Shown: positions 1 through 6,043, counted from the first letter of the stretch. The stretch is DNA of 7,424 bases from Oscillospiraceae bacterium (GCA_017458885.1 JAFSZQ010000033.1:1-7424); one strand, 5' to 3'. The notes: generated by a model from the letters alone, not told the origin. Numbers and translations are program-made.

Positions 1-198
1 AGCGAAGTTCAGATTGCTGCCATCGTAGGGCTGAAGCTCCCCGTAGCCGCCGGAGCCGGTCAGCTCGTAGTCGATGCTGTTGGAGCTGGCGACGCCGAGG
101 ATGGCGAGCAGCTTGCTCAGGCGGTTGGCGTAGGCGTAGTCGAACGCCTTGCCGACGAACTTGTAGTTGTCGGTCTTCCATGCGGTGTTGTTAGGCAT
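1..198 (-). CDS. Phage major capsid protein, putative (N-terminal part only)
   Basis: This gene is cut by the left window edge; only the first 66 residues (starting MPNNTAWKTD) are visible. The ATG at 198 is preceded by AAAGGAG with 9 nt spacing, a strong ribosome binding site. The visible part has a helical stretch (FVGKAFDYAYANRLSKLL, about residues 14-31) followed by a Gly-rich turn region (ELTGSGGYGELQPYDG, about 45-60), with no signal peptide or membrane segment. The call rests mostly on position: it follows terminase, portal, a possible scaffold and a capsid-associated protein, where tailed phages usually place the major capsid gene. I do not recognise a fold-defining motif in 66 residues, so another head protein is possible. 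It is the only gene of the operon with a long (291 nt) upstream gap, which would fit separate tuning of a very abundant product. Confidence 0.55.
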   Translation of the reverse strand, partial: MPNNTAWKTDNYKFVGKAFDYAYANRLSKLLAILGVASSNSIDYELTGSGGYGELQPYDGSNLNFA

Positions 199-489
199 AA
201 GTAAAATCTCCTTTCATCGTCGCCGCAAGCTCCGTATCGCTCGCCCCCGCGCAAGCGCGAGGTCTGCACCGTTGCGCCAGCCGCTTTCCGCTTCCCTTCG
301 GTCGCGGCAAGCGGGGCGCTGCCTCGAAACTCCCTCGCTTCTTCCGCCACAGGCGGCGCTTCGGTCGTTTCCGTTCACTCCGCTGCGTCTCTTCTTCCTC
401 GCGCAAACAGTTCCTTGGTTTGCGCTCGGAGGGGACGCGGGAACGGGAACTTACGGCATTGTTATTGCTGTCTTTCTTGCCGTGACGCC
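199..489 (-). other. Non-coding, hairpin-rich leader upstream of the capsid gene
   Basis: No convincing gene lies in these 291 nt, although every other junction in the operon is 19 nt or less. Read in the direction of transcription (minus strand) the stretch is rich in purines, with recurring GAAG, GCGA and GACCGAAG words. It contains several inverted repeats: a perfect 8-bp pair at 401-408/418-425, a 5-bp pair with 3-nt loop at 344-348/352-356, a two-step hairpin at 278-281/318-321 enclosing 288-293/309-314, and a 5-bp CGCGC/GCGCG pair at 248-252/255-259. None is followed by a T run in the minus direction, so they do not look like terminators. A 71-codon frame crosses the stretch but begins at TTG, is Arg-rich and low in complexity, and looks spurious. 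It could be a structured 5' leader for the capsid mRNA, a dispersed repeat, or an inserted non-coding element. Confidence 0.55.
401..425 (-). repeat. Perfect 8-bp inverted repeat (hairpin) in capsid leader
   Basis: GCGCAAAC at 401-408 and GTTTGCGC at 418-425 are exact reverse complements around a 9-nt loop. This is the strongest single hairpin in the leader and lies at its upstream side as transcribed. There is no T run after it in either direction, which argues against an intrinsic terminator. An RNA structural element is the likelier reading. Confidence 0.6.
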
Positions 490-1158
490 TTAAGCGTCAA
501 CGGCAAATATATGTTTCTTGATCTGGACGTTGATCTTGCCGAAGCCCACATCCGCGCCGATGACGCGGGTGGGCAGGCTCGCGCTCGCGGACAGCACGAC
601 GCCGTCCTTCGCGGCGTTGAGGTTGCCCTTGGCAAAGCCCACGGGCGGGTAGACCTCGTACACGTCGCCCGCGTTCGGCGACCCGCCGGAGGCGAGCGTG
701 AACGTGCCCTTCGTGCTCGCGGTCACGGCGAAGTCGGTGATCTCGCGCACCGTGCCGATCTCGTCGGTGTTCGTGCTGTCCGCCGCCTTGCTGACGAGCT
801 TGACATAGCCGCCATTGAAGTCGTCGTTGGCGAAATACTGCCCCGCGGTGAATTCCAGCGTGGTCGCGCTGCCGCCGGAGGCGGTGATTTGCGGCGCGGC
901 GCACTGGAACACGGCGCTGGGGTCGTCGATGACGAGCAGCTTCGTGCCGTTCGCGCGCGGATCGAGCGCATCCGCGCTGCCGCTGTGGTTCTCCGCCGCC
1001 ACGCCGAGCAGCGCGCCGGTCTCCGCCGCGACGGCGGAGACGACCTTGCCGCCGGACAGCTTGACGAACTGACCCTCGGTGATCGCCGTCGATGCGGCGA
1101 CGTCGTACTCTCGGGCGCTGACATGCGCCGCGCCGTCGAGCTTCTGATAGAATTTCAT
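490..1158 (-). CDS. Beta-rich phage capsid-associated protein (decoration/head-fibre type), putative
   Basis: The product is a 222-residue protein with no Cys-rich, membrane or signal segments except a single Cys in the middle. It is rich in Gly, Ala, Ser, Thr and Val. The N-terminal third (FVKLSGGKVVSAVAAETG, then ALLGVAAENHSG, roughly residues 31-60) has the strand-turn rhythm of small phage capsid decoration proteins such as the DUF2190 group. The rest reads as a second beta domain with many Gly/Asn/Asp turns and ends in a strand, KINVQIKKHIFAV. The ATG at 1158 has AAAGGAG 7 nt upstream, and the gene starts 15 nt after the previous stop. Position immediately before the presumed capsid gene supports a shell-decorating or head-fibre role. 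The family assignment is by resemblance only. A 6-bp inverted repeat (483-488/494-499) overlaps the stop codon. Confidence 0.55.
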   Translation of the reverse strand: MKFYQKLDGAAHVSAREYDVAASTAITEGQFVKLSGGKVVSAVAAETGALLGVAAENHSGSADALDPRANGTKLLVIDDPSAVFQCAAPQITASGGSATTLEFTAGQYFANDDFNGGYVKLVSKAADSTNTDEIGTVREITDFAVTASTKGTFTLASGGSPNAGDVYEVYPPVGFAKGNLNAAKDGVVLSASASLPTRVIGADVGFGKINVQIKKHIFAVDA

Positions 1159-1173
1159 GTCATTTCTCCTTTC

Positions 1174-1590
1174 TTATCTGCCCAAAAATTCTTTTGCGGT
1201 CATCGCCATTTCGGGATGCTCCGCGTTCCACGCGTCGAGCACATACTTCTGTGCCGGCGTGAGCAGCGCGCCGCCCGCCGTGCCGCCGCCGGTGGAACGT
1301 CCGCTCCGGCTCTGCGTCCGCGCGACCGCCGCCGCGCCCGCCTCGCGCACGAGCGCCGTGAAGTCGTCGTACAGGTCGGCGAGGCGTTCCCTGCCCATGC
1401 GCGAGCCGCAGAAGCGGACGAAGCCCCGGTTGCCCATCAGCTTCTCCACGTCCACGTCCGCGTGGCGCGCGAGGAACTCGTCGAGGTCGCGGATGGCGAA
1501 GTCGAGCCGCGCCTTCTTCGCCGCCGCGATCTCGTCCAGAGCGTCGGTCTGCTCCGGCTCGGTCGCGTTGACTGCGTTTTCCTGATCCAT
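1174..1590 (-). CDS. Small helical phage head protein, possible scaffold (hypothetical)
   Basis: The product is a 138-residue protein I do not recognise by family. Residues 1-25 are acidic (Glu/Asp-rich), about 22-85 read as amphipathic helices (DLDEFLARHADVDVEKLMG; RERLADLYDDFTALVREAG), about 91-108 form a flexible Arg/Ser/Gly linker, and 109-138 form a separate helical tail (LTPAQKYVLDAWNAEHPEM). Acidic-helical body, loose linker and short C-terminal helical module is an architecture seen in phage scaffolding proteins, and the place between portal and capsid genes is the usual scaffold position. However, 138 residues is short for a scaffold, so a head-completion or regulatory role is possible. 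The start ATG at 1590 is preceded by AAAGGGG with 9 nt spacing; it lies 19 nt after the portal stop. Coding reality is well supported by the site, spacing and lack of alternatives. Confidence 0.6.
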   Translation of the reverse strand: MDQENAVNATEPEQTDALDEIAAAKKARLDFAIRDLDEFLARHADVDVEKLMGNRGFVRFCGSRMGRERLADLYDDFTALVREAGAAAVARTQSRSGRSTGGGTAGGALLTPAQKYVLDAWNAEHPEMAMTAKEFLGR

Positions 1591-1609
1591 CTGTCTTTAC
1601 CCCTTTCGT

Positions 1610-3382
1610 TCAAATATTTATCGCTTCGCCCGCGCCTGCGGGCGGATCGACCGTTTCAAAGCGTTCGCGCCACTGCGCCACGATCTCCTGCTTCTGCGGG
1701 ATGTCGAGGCAGTCGAGCTCCGCCGCGAGCAGCCTCCAGTTCTCCGCCGTGACCTTCGTGGCGACGAGCTTTTCGAGCACGTCCACCGTCGCGGCGGGGC
1801 TCCTGCCGATGCTCGCGCCCACGCTCACGGTCACGTCCACGCGCGGGTAGTAGACCCGCCGCTCGCTGACGACCTCGCCCGTGAGCGGGTCGCGCAGCTC
1901 GGGCGTGGCGCGCGCGTAGTTCGCGCCGTTGTAGACGACGCTCTCGCCCCGCTCCCCGCTCTGCTTCGCGCCGAGGAAGAGCAGCCGGTCGTCGTCAAAA
2001 TATTCGAGCGCCAGCTTGTCCAGCAGCTCGTAGAGGCGGCAGAAGCCCGCGTTGCGGTCGGCGGCTTTGATCTTCTGCTGCGTCAGCGCGTCGGAGCGGA
2101 GCTGCATCAGCCCGCTCGCGGTCGTGACGCGCGCCGTCTCCTGCCCGTTGTTGGAGTCGTAGTTGCGGTTCGCGCGCTGGATCTGGTTTTGCAGCCAGCC
2201 GACCATGCTCAGGCTCTTCACGCCGTCGGACAGCCCGCCCAGCCGCGCGATGCCGCCGCCGCGCCCCTGGTTGACGCGCACCACCGCGCCCGGGACGTTC
2301 GTGAACTCCTCGCCCGGGGCGAGCGCGCCGTCCTCGAGCACGACCACGTCGTTCGCGGTCATCGCGTCGTTAAAGAGGCCCGTCGCAAGCTCGCGGTCGG
2401 CGGCGTCCACCAGCGGCAGGATCGGCTCCAGCTCGCTCTTGTTCCAGAACTGCGTCTCATCGCGGATGCACCAGTAGTGCACGAACGGGAACAGGTCGCA
2501 CTGCCCGTTCAGCTTCACCCAGTAGTTCGGGATGTGCTTCAATTCCACGCCGCCCGCCTGGATGCTGCACGCGACGCTGCCCGCGCGCGCGTCCTTCGTG
2601 TCGAACGGCTGGCGGTACCAGAACTCCATCACCTGCACGAGGTCGCAGCGCGCCGCGGTGGACTGCGTGTATGGCTCCAAAATGTCGTCCGCCGCGCGGT
2701 ACTGCGCCGCGCCCACCACGTCGTCGAGCGTCTTGTCCTGCTTTTGCAGCGTGTCGTGGTACAGCCGCCAGAACTTGAGCTTGTGCATCGTGTAGAGGTA
2801 GATGACGTACTCGCCGTTTTGCAGCCCCTCCGGCCCCGCCGTGGGGTCGGGGTAGACGTCCTGCACCGCCACGTCGCGCACGCGGATGTTGCCGCGGCGG
2901 TCGCCGCAGGGCATCGTCTCGTCCCAGTACGCCTTCCAGAATGCGTCGCCGAGCTTGCGCAAGCGCCGCTCGTTGGCGGTGTTGAGGTCGCCAAGGCGGT
3001 TTTCCTCGATGATGTACTTGACCGCCAGCTCGCGCTCCTTCGCCTTCACGCCGTCGAGGTCGTCGTCCCGCCCGTGGAACTCCGGCACGGGGACGTCCGG
3101 CTCGATCTGGCTCTCGACCATGATGTACGGGTCGGGCACGCAGGCGGGCGTCCACGGCAGCCCGCTCTCCTCGAGCGCCTCCGCCATCTCGCGCGCCGCG
3201 TCGTGGGCGTTGTTGTAGTAGTCATTGTATCTGCGCCATTCCGCCTCGCGGACGGCGCGCTCGTCCCGCGCCTGCTGGAACAGCCACTCCGCCGTGGCGA
3301 CGCGCCCCTCCGCGCTCGCGTAGTCGTAGACGCGCCCCTTTTCGTACCCCTCCGGCGTGGGGGTGTGTTTGAACAGTGCCAT
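1610..3382 (-). CDS. Phage portal protein (P22-type-like), putative
   Basis: A 590-residue protein placed directly after the large terminase, the standard position for the portal: the dodecameric ring through which DNA enters and leaves the head and on which the packaging motor docks. The N-terminal about 150 residues are charged and helical. They are followed by VQDVYPDPTAGPEGLQ (about residues 180-195), a segment of the kind seen in the wing of P22-type portals, then aromatic-rich strands. FPFVHYWCIRDETQFWNKSE followed by a helix (LPLVDAADRELATGLFNDAM) fits the usual core preceding the stem. A poly-Gly turn (QGRGGGIARLGG) and a long helical C-terminal part follow. The start is set at 3382: its AAAGGAG lies 6 nt upstream, whereas the in-frame ATG at 3400 would put that site inside the gene. 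The frame stays open far upstream (to about 4636), but that part merely overlaps the terminase gene. Confidence 0.78.
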   Translation of the reverse strand: MALFKHTPTPEGYEKGRVYDYASAEGRVATAEWLFQQARDERAVREAEWRRYNDYYNNAHDAAREMAEALEESGLPWTPACVPDPYIMVESQIEPDVPVPEFHGRDDDLDGVKAKERELAVKYIIEENRLGDLNTANERRLRKLGDAFWKAYWDETMPCGDRRGNIRVRDVAVQDVYPDPTAGPEGLQNGEYVIYLYTMHKLKFWRLYHDTLQKQDKTLDDVVGAAQYRAADDILEPYTQSTAARCDLVQVMEFWYRQPFDTKDARAGSVACSIQAGGVELKHIPNYWVKLNGQCDLFPFVHYWCIRDETQFWNKSELEPILPLVDAADRELATGLFNDAMTANDVVVLEDGALAPGEEFTNVPGAVVRVNQGRGGGIARLGGLSDGVKSLSMVGWLQNQIQRANRNYDSNNGQETARVTTASGLMQLRSDALTQQKIKAADRNAGFCRLYELLDKLALEYFDDDRLLFLGAKQSGERGESVVYNGANYARATPELRDPLTGEVVSERRVYYPRVDVTVSVGASIGRSPAATVDVLEKLVATKVTAENWRLLAAELDCLDIPQKQEIVAQWRERFETVDPPAGAGEAINI

Positions 3383-3388
3383 CACTTG

Positions 3389-3395
3389 CTCCTTT
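3389..3395 (-). promoter_or_regulatory. Ribosome binding site that fixes the portal start
   Basis: AAAGGAG on the minus strand, ending 6 nt before the ATG at 3382. It sits between that ATG and an earlier in-frame ATG at 3400, so the shorter protein (MALFKHTPTP...) is the one expected. The terminase stop codon (3397-3399) lies just upstream, so translation of the two genes is probably coupled. Confidence 0.7.
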
Positions 3396-3396
3396 C

Positions 3397-4746
3397 TCAT
3401 TTTGCTTTTCTCTTCTTCCCTTCCAGTTTGTCGATGAGCTTCAAGCGCGCCGCCGCCGACGGCTCGCGCCCCGCGCCCGTCCAGTACACGCAGAAGCCAC
3501 GCAGCGCGTCCGGCGCGTGCGTCAGCTCGTGCGGCTCGTTGCGCACGTCGTTCGCCCGCTTCTCGTCGTACTGCAAAAGCGGCAGCGTGCGGATGAGGTT
3601 CCGGCAGTTCGGGAAGAACCGCAGCCGCGGCCGCGTCTCGCCGTCCTCGCACCGCCTGATCTTCAGCCACTCCTTCACCGCGAGCCAGCCGTCCACGCGG
3701 TCGTTGCTCGTCTTTGTCAAATAGACGCCGTGCTCGGCGAAGATGTCCGCGACGCTCTTGCCCGTCTCCTGCCGCGCGTTCCAGAGGTCGGGCGGCGCGA
3801 GGTACGCCGTCACCGTATGCCCCGCCGCGAGCGCCTTGACGCGCTCCGCCGCCTCGGACACGATCAGCCCGTCGTGCCCCTCGCCGAGGTCGCGCCCCTC
3901 GTACACCTCGCCCACGACGTACGCCTCCCCTCGGTCGTCCACGCCGATGAGCAGGGCGGCGAGCATATCCAGCCCGTAGTCGAGCGTCACATACCACCGC
4001 CACCACTCCGGCGGCCGGAACGCCTCCACGACGTGCTTCTCCCGATCCCACTCGGTGAAGTACCGCCCCGCGAACACGTCCCAGTTCCCGTCGCGCCACG
4101 CCTCGCGCAAGCCGTGGGGCAGGTTGTCGAGCCGGCGGACGTACTCGGGGTCTTTTTCCATCAGCACGCGGTTGTCCGTCACCTTGGCGGGGATAAACAC
4201 ATAATCCTCCGCCCTTTCGCCGCCGCGGAAGTCGCGGTCGATGAACAGCCGCTTCACCCATGCGTGCCCCACGCCGCCCGGGTTGCAGGTCAGGTACATC
4301 CGGTGCGGAAAGTCGTTCGCGCCGCGCAAACACGCGGTCAGCGTCGCGTACTGGTACTCGGTGAAGTGCGTCGCCTCGTCCAGGAAGATCGCGTCGTACT
4401 CCTGCCCCTGATACTGGTCGACGTCGCTCTCGCCGTCGCAGTAGCCGAAGACGATCAGGCTGCCGTTCGGGAACTCGAAGGTCTTGTCCGTCGCGCGCCA
4501 CTCCGCCGCGCCGCGCAGCATCGCGCGCATCGGGCGGATGTGGTTCTCGCGCAGCTCGACCAGCGTGCGGCGCAGGATCAGGATGCGGATGCCCGCGTAC
4601 CGCGCCGCCATCAGCACCGCCTTGTGGCGCACGCACCAGCTCTTGCCGCCGCCGCGCGCCCCGCCGTAGCAGACGTAACGCTCCCGCGCGGCGAAGAACA
4701 GCTCCTGCTTCGGCTGGGGCGGCGCGAGCGCGATCTCAGTCGCCAC
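3397..4746 (-). CDS. terL: Phage terminase large subunit (packaging ATPase-nuclease)
   Basis: The DNA-packaging motor protein: an N-terminal ATPase pumps DNA into the prohead and a C-terminal RNase H-like nuclease cuts the concatemer. All landmarks are visible in 449 residues, a normal length. They are the Walker A loop GGARGGGKS (28-36, Lys35), Walker B AIFLDE (119-124, catalytic pair Asp123-Glu124) and the coupling motif TCNPGG (153-158). The nuclease acids are Asp256 in TLDYG, probably Asp320 in APPDLWN, and Asp413 in HAPDALRG near the C terminus. The tail ends in a Lys-rich stretch (EGKKRKAK). Translation starts at a GTG (4744-4746) that overlaps the end of the preceding gene by 11 nt, which implies translational coupling; upstream there is only a weak purine-rich site. 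No motif is damaged, so the enzyme should be functional. Whether packaging is cos or pac type cannot be told from the sequence. Confidence 0.95.
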   Translation of the reverse strand: MATEIALAPPQPKQELFFAARERYVCYGGARGGGKSWCVRHKAVLMAARYAGIRILILRRTLVELRENHIRPMRAMLRGAAEWRATDKTFEFPNGSLIVFGYCDGESDVDQYQGQEYDAIFLDEATHFTEYQYATLTACLRGANDFPHRMYLTCNPGGVGHAWVKRLFIDRDFRGGERAEDYVFIPAKVTDNRVLMEKDPEYVRRLDNLPHGLREAWRDGNWDVFAGRYFTEWDREKHVVEAFRPPEWWRWYVTLDYGLDMLAALLIGVDDRGEAYVVGEVYEGRDLGEGHDGLIVSEAAERVKALAAGHTVTAYLAPPDLWNARQETGKSVADIFAEHGVYLTKTSNDRVDGWLAVKEWLKIRRCEDGETRPRLRFFPNCRNLIRTLPLLQYDEKRANDVRNEPHELTHAPDALRGFCVYWTGAGREPSAAARLKLIDKLEGKKRKAK

Positions 4747-5017
4747 GGTCGCCCACCCCGTCGCCCAGCGTCAGGATGACGCGGTTGCCGTCCACGTCCG
4801 CCGAGCGGATCGGCGCGTCCAGCCCGAGCATCTTGCTGATCTGGTCGAGCGCGTTGAGCGCGTCCTTCGCGTCAAAGGATTTCGGATCCTCGATCATACA
4901 TCGGTGGTACACCTCCAGATACTCGCGGATCAGGTCGTCCTGCGTCATCTCCGGCGCCTTCGCCTTCCGCGTCCGCTTCGGCTTCTCCGCCGCTCCGTCC
5001 GTCTTGTTCGCCGCCAT
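4736..5017 (-). CDS. Probable terminase small subunit, short form
   Basis: The product is 93 residues, first gene of the head operon and overlapping the large terminase by 11 nt. In phages that position belongs to the small terminase, which recognises the packaging site and loads the motor. Residues 11-20 are strongly basic (KPKRTRKAK); 25-45 form a helix (TQDDLIREYLEVYHRC); DALNALDQISKMLGLDAP (about 52-69) resembles the 'ALKALELLGKMLGMF' segment common near the end of small terminases; the end is acidic and Gly-rich (DGVGDRGD), partly forced by the overlapping gene. Small terminases usually run 120-180 residues and carry an N-terminal helix-turn-helix, which I do not see; the basic stretch may replace it or the gene may be shortened. 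The start ATG at 5017 has an excellent GGGAGGTGA site, so the short N terminus is probably genuine rather than misannotated. Confidence 0.6.
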   Translation of the reverse strand: MAANKTDGAAEKPKRTRKAKAPEMTQDDLIREYLEVYHRCMIEDPKSFDAKDALNALDQISKMLGLDAPIRSADVDGNRVILTLGDGVGDRGD

Positions 5018-5066
5018 GCGTTCACCTCCCTTTCGTTTCCGATGTCCCCAGTGTCGCCCCTCAAAT

Positions 5067-5082
5067 ATGACTTGATAAGTTA
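5067..5082. promoter_or_regulatory. Repressor operator site O1 (in head-operon leader)
   Basis: On the minus strand this reads TAACTTATCAAGTCAT, matching the O3 site at 5191-5206 (TAACTTGTCAAGTCAT) in 15 of 16 bases, in the opposite orientation. Its core ACTT-ATC-AAGT is a perfect 4+4 palindrome. It lies about 90 nt downstream of the predicted head-operon start point, within the untranslated leader, where a bound repressor could act as a roadblock or as the far partner in a DNA loop. Confidence 0.65.
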
Positions 5083-5150
5083 CTATTTACGCAAAACAGT
5101 CCCACTTACAAGCTCTCTGGGCACACATCCCGCCCACCGCATCGTTCATC

Positions 5151-5169
5151 GGTAACTTTTTAAGTTGCC
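5151..5169. promoter_or_regulatory. Repressor operator site O2 (over head-operon start point)
   Basis: GGTAACTT and AAGTTGCC are near-perfect inverted repeats (one mismatch) around TTT, with the same ACTTnnnAAGT core as the other two sites. Its centre is 38 bp from the next site and it covers the predicted transcription start (about 5166) of the minus-strand promoter, a position expected to block transcription. Confidence 0.65.
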
Positions 5170-5172
5170 CTT

Positions 5173-5201
5173 AATATAACACGCGTTCGATAACTTGTCA
5201 A
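5173..5201 (-). promoter_or_regulatory. Near-consensus sigma-70 promoter for the head-gene operon
   Basis: TTGACA (5201-5196) and TATATT (5178-5173) are separated by exactly 17 bp on the minus strand: a perfect -35 and a five-of-six -10. The start point is expected near 5166, giving a leader of about 150 nt before the small terminase ATG. The two operator palindromes O3 and O2 flank the -10 and overlap the -35 and start point. I see no other promoter before the capsid gene, so this one may serve the whole operon in the window. Confidence 0.8.
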
Positions 5202-5206
5202 GTCAT
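5191..5206. promoter_or_regulatory. Repressor operator site O3 (over head-operon -35)
   Basis: TAACTTGTCAAGTCAT contains the perfect 5+5 palindrome ACTTG-T-CAAGT, whose minus-strand reading ACTTGACAAGT includes the TTGACA -35 box. Repressor binding here would occlude RNA polymerase. Its centre is about 50 bp upstream of the predicted repressor start point, so it could also influence repressor expression. Confidence 0.7.
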
Positions 5207-5212
5207 TTTTTC

Positions 5213-5241
5213 TTGATTTTTGAAAATTTTTATGTTACGAT
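5213..5241 (+). promoter_or_regulatory. Probable promoter of the repressor gene
   Basis: TTGATT (5213-5218) and TACGAT (5236-5241) are 17 bp apart on the plus strand, in an AT-rich stretch with A/T runs. The start point would be near 5248, leaving a leader of about 24 nt containing AAGGAG (5258-5263) 8 nt before the ATG. It is weaker than the opposing head-operon promoter, as is common for maintenance promoters of lysogeny. Operator O3 lies just upstream of it. Confidence 0.6.
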
Positions 5242-5271
5242 GATCTCATCAAGCAAAAAGGAGACCCTGTC

Positions 5272-6042
5272 ATGACCTTGGGAGACCGCATCCGTTCGGC
5301 GCGCGAGACGCTGAAGCTGACGCAGGAGGAGCTGGGCGCGCGCTGCGGCACAACGAAGCAAACCATTTTCAAATACGAGACGGGCGTCGTGACCAACATC
5401 CCGCTCGACCGCCTCGCGCTGCTCGCGGACGAGCTGGGCGTCTCGCCCGCGTACCTGCTCGGCTGGGACGAGAGCGCCCCCGCGCTGCCGAAGAAGCTCG
5501 CCGCGCTCGCGGAGCCGTTCGGCGCGCTCAACGACGACGGGCAGGACAAGGTCGCGGGCTACACCGCCGACCTCGTCTCGTCGGGCAAATACGCCCGCGC
5601 GGAGCCGGAGACGCCCGTGGTCGTCCCCTTCCCGAAGGCGAAGCGCCGCCGCGACGGGTTCGTGGAGTTCAAGGTCTACGACCAGCCCGCCGCCGCGGGT
5701 CTCGGCAACTACATCGACGCGCCGGACTTCACGCTGGAGCAGTACCCCGCCGCGCTCGCGCCGGAGGGCGCGGAGTTCGGCGTGCGCGTCTCCGGCGACT
5801 CGATGGAGCCGGACGTCCCGAACGGCTGCACGGTGTTCGTGCGCCCGACGCCCGCCGTCGAGCCGGGCGACCTCGGCATCTTCGTCTACGACGGTCAGGC
5901 GTACTGCAAGAAGCTGATCGCCGACCGCGCGGCGCGGCGGGCGAAGCTGCGCTCGCTGAACCCGCGGTACGCGGACATCGTGGTGGAGGACGAGACGCGC
6001 CTGCGGACGCTCGGCAAGGTGCTGGGGCACTACCCCGCGTAA
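5272..6042 (+). CDS. CI/LexA-type phage repressor with S24 self-cleavage domain
   Basis: A 256-residue transcriptional repressor that probably maintains lysogeny. Residues 4-65 form a HTH_3/XRE domain with the typical helix-turn-helix TQEELGARCGTTKQTIFKYE (17-36) and the usual ending LGVSPAYLLGW. A linker of about 60 residues follows, then a peptidase S24 domain. Its landmarks are the Ala142-Gly143 bond in PAAAGLG (likely cleavage site), the nucleophile Ser177 in GDSMEP, and the general base, probably Lys213 in YCKKL. All parts are intact, so RecA-filament-stimulated self-cleavage and SOS induction are expected from the family. The ATG has AAGGAG 8 nt upstream. The gene diverges from the head operon across a 254-bp region with three palindromes that are its likely operators; that pairing is inferred from position and not shown. 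It is followed by a terminator. Confidence 0.9.
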   Translation: MTLGDRIRSARETLKLTQEELGARCGTTKQTIFKYETGVVTNIPLDRLALLADELGVSPAYLLGWDESAPALPKKLAALAEPFGALNDDGQDKVAGYTADLVSSGKYARAEPETPVVVPFPKAKRRRDGFVEFKVYDQPAAAGLGNYIDAPDFTLEQYPAALAPEGAEFGVRVSGDSMEPDVPNGCTVFVRPTPAVEPGDLGIFVYDGQAYCKKLIADRAARRAKLRSLNPRYADIVVEDETRLRTLGKVLGHYPA

Positions 6043-6043
6043 T

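Noticed and set aside
191..406. 71-residue minus-strand frame in the capsid leader
   Set aside because: It starts at TTG without a ribosome binding site, is Arg/Lys/Glu-rich low-complexity, and runs past the capsid start; it looks like chance coding of a repetitive non-coding stretch.
483..499. Inverted repeat TGACGC/GCGTCA over the stop codon of the capsid-associated protein, considered as a terminator
   Set aside because: The stem is only 6 bp with no T run on either strand, so it is unlikely to terminate before the capsid gene.
415..1752. Plus-strand 445-residue open frame
   Set aside because: It crosses three minus-strand gene boundaries, has biased antisense composition and no ribosome binding site.
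3401..4636. Upstream extension of the portal reading frame, which would give a 1008-residue protein
   Set aside because: This part overlaps the terminase large subunit in another frame, is Arg/Gly/Ala-rich without motifs, and the portal ribosome binding site lies at 3389-3395.
2189..4779. Long plus-strand open frames (467 and 511 residues) opposite portal and terminase
   Set aside because: They are Arg/Val/Leu/His-rich antisense shadows of GC-rich codons, without start sites or motifs, lying opposite clearly real genes.
5104..5114. Possible fourth operator (ACTTACAAGCT)
   Set aside because: Its half-sites are spaced one base closer than in the three good sites and two core bases differ.
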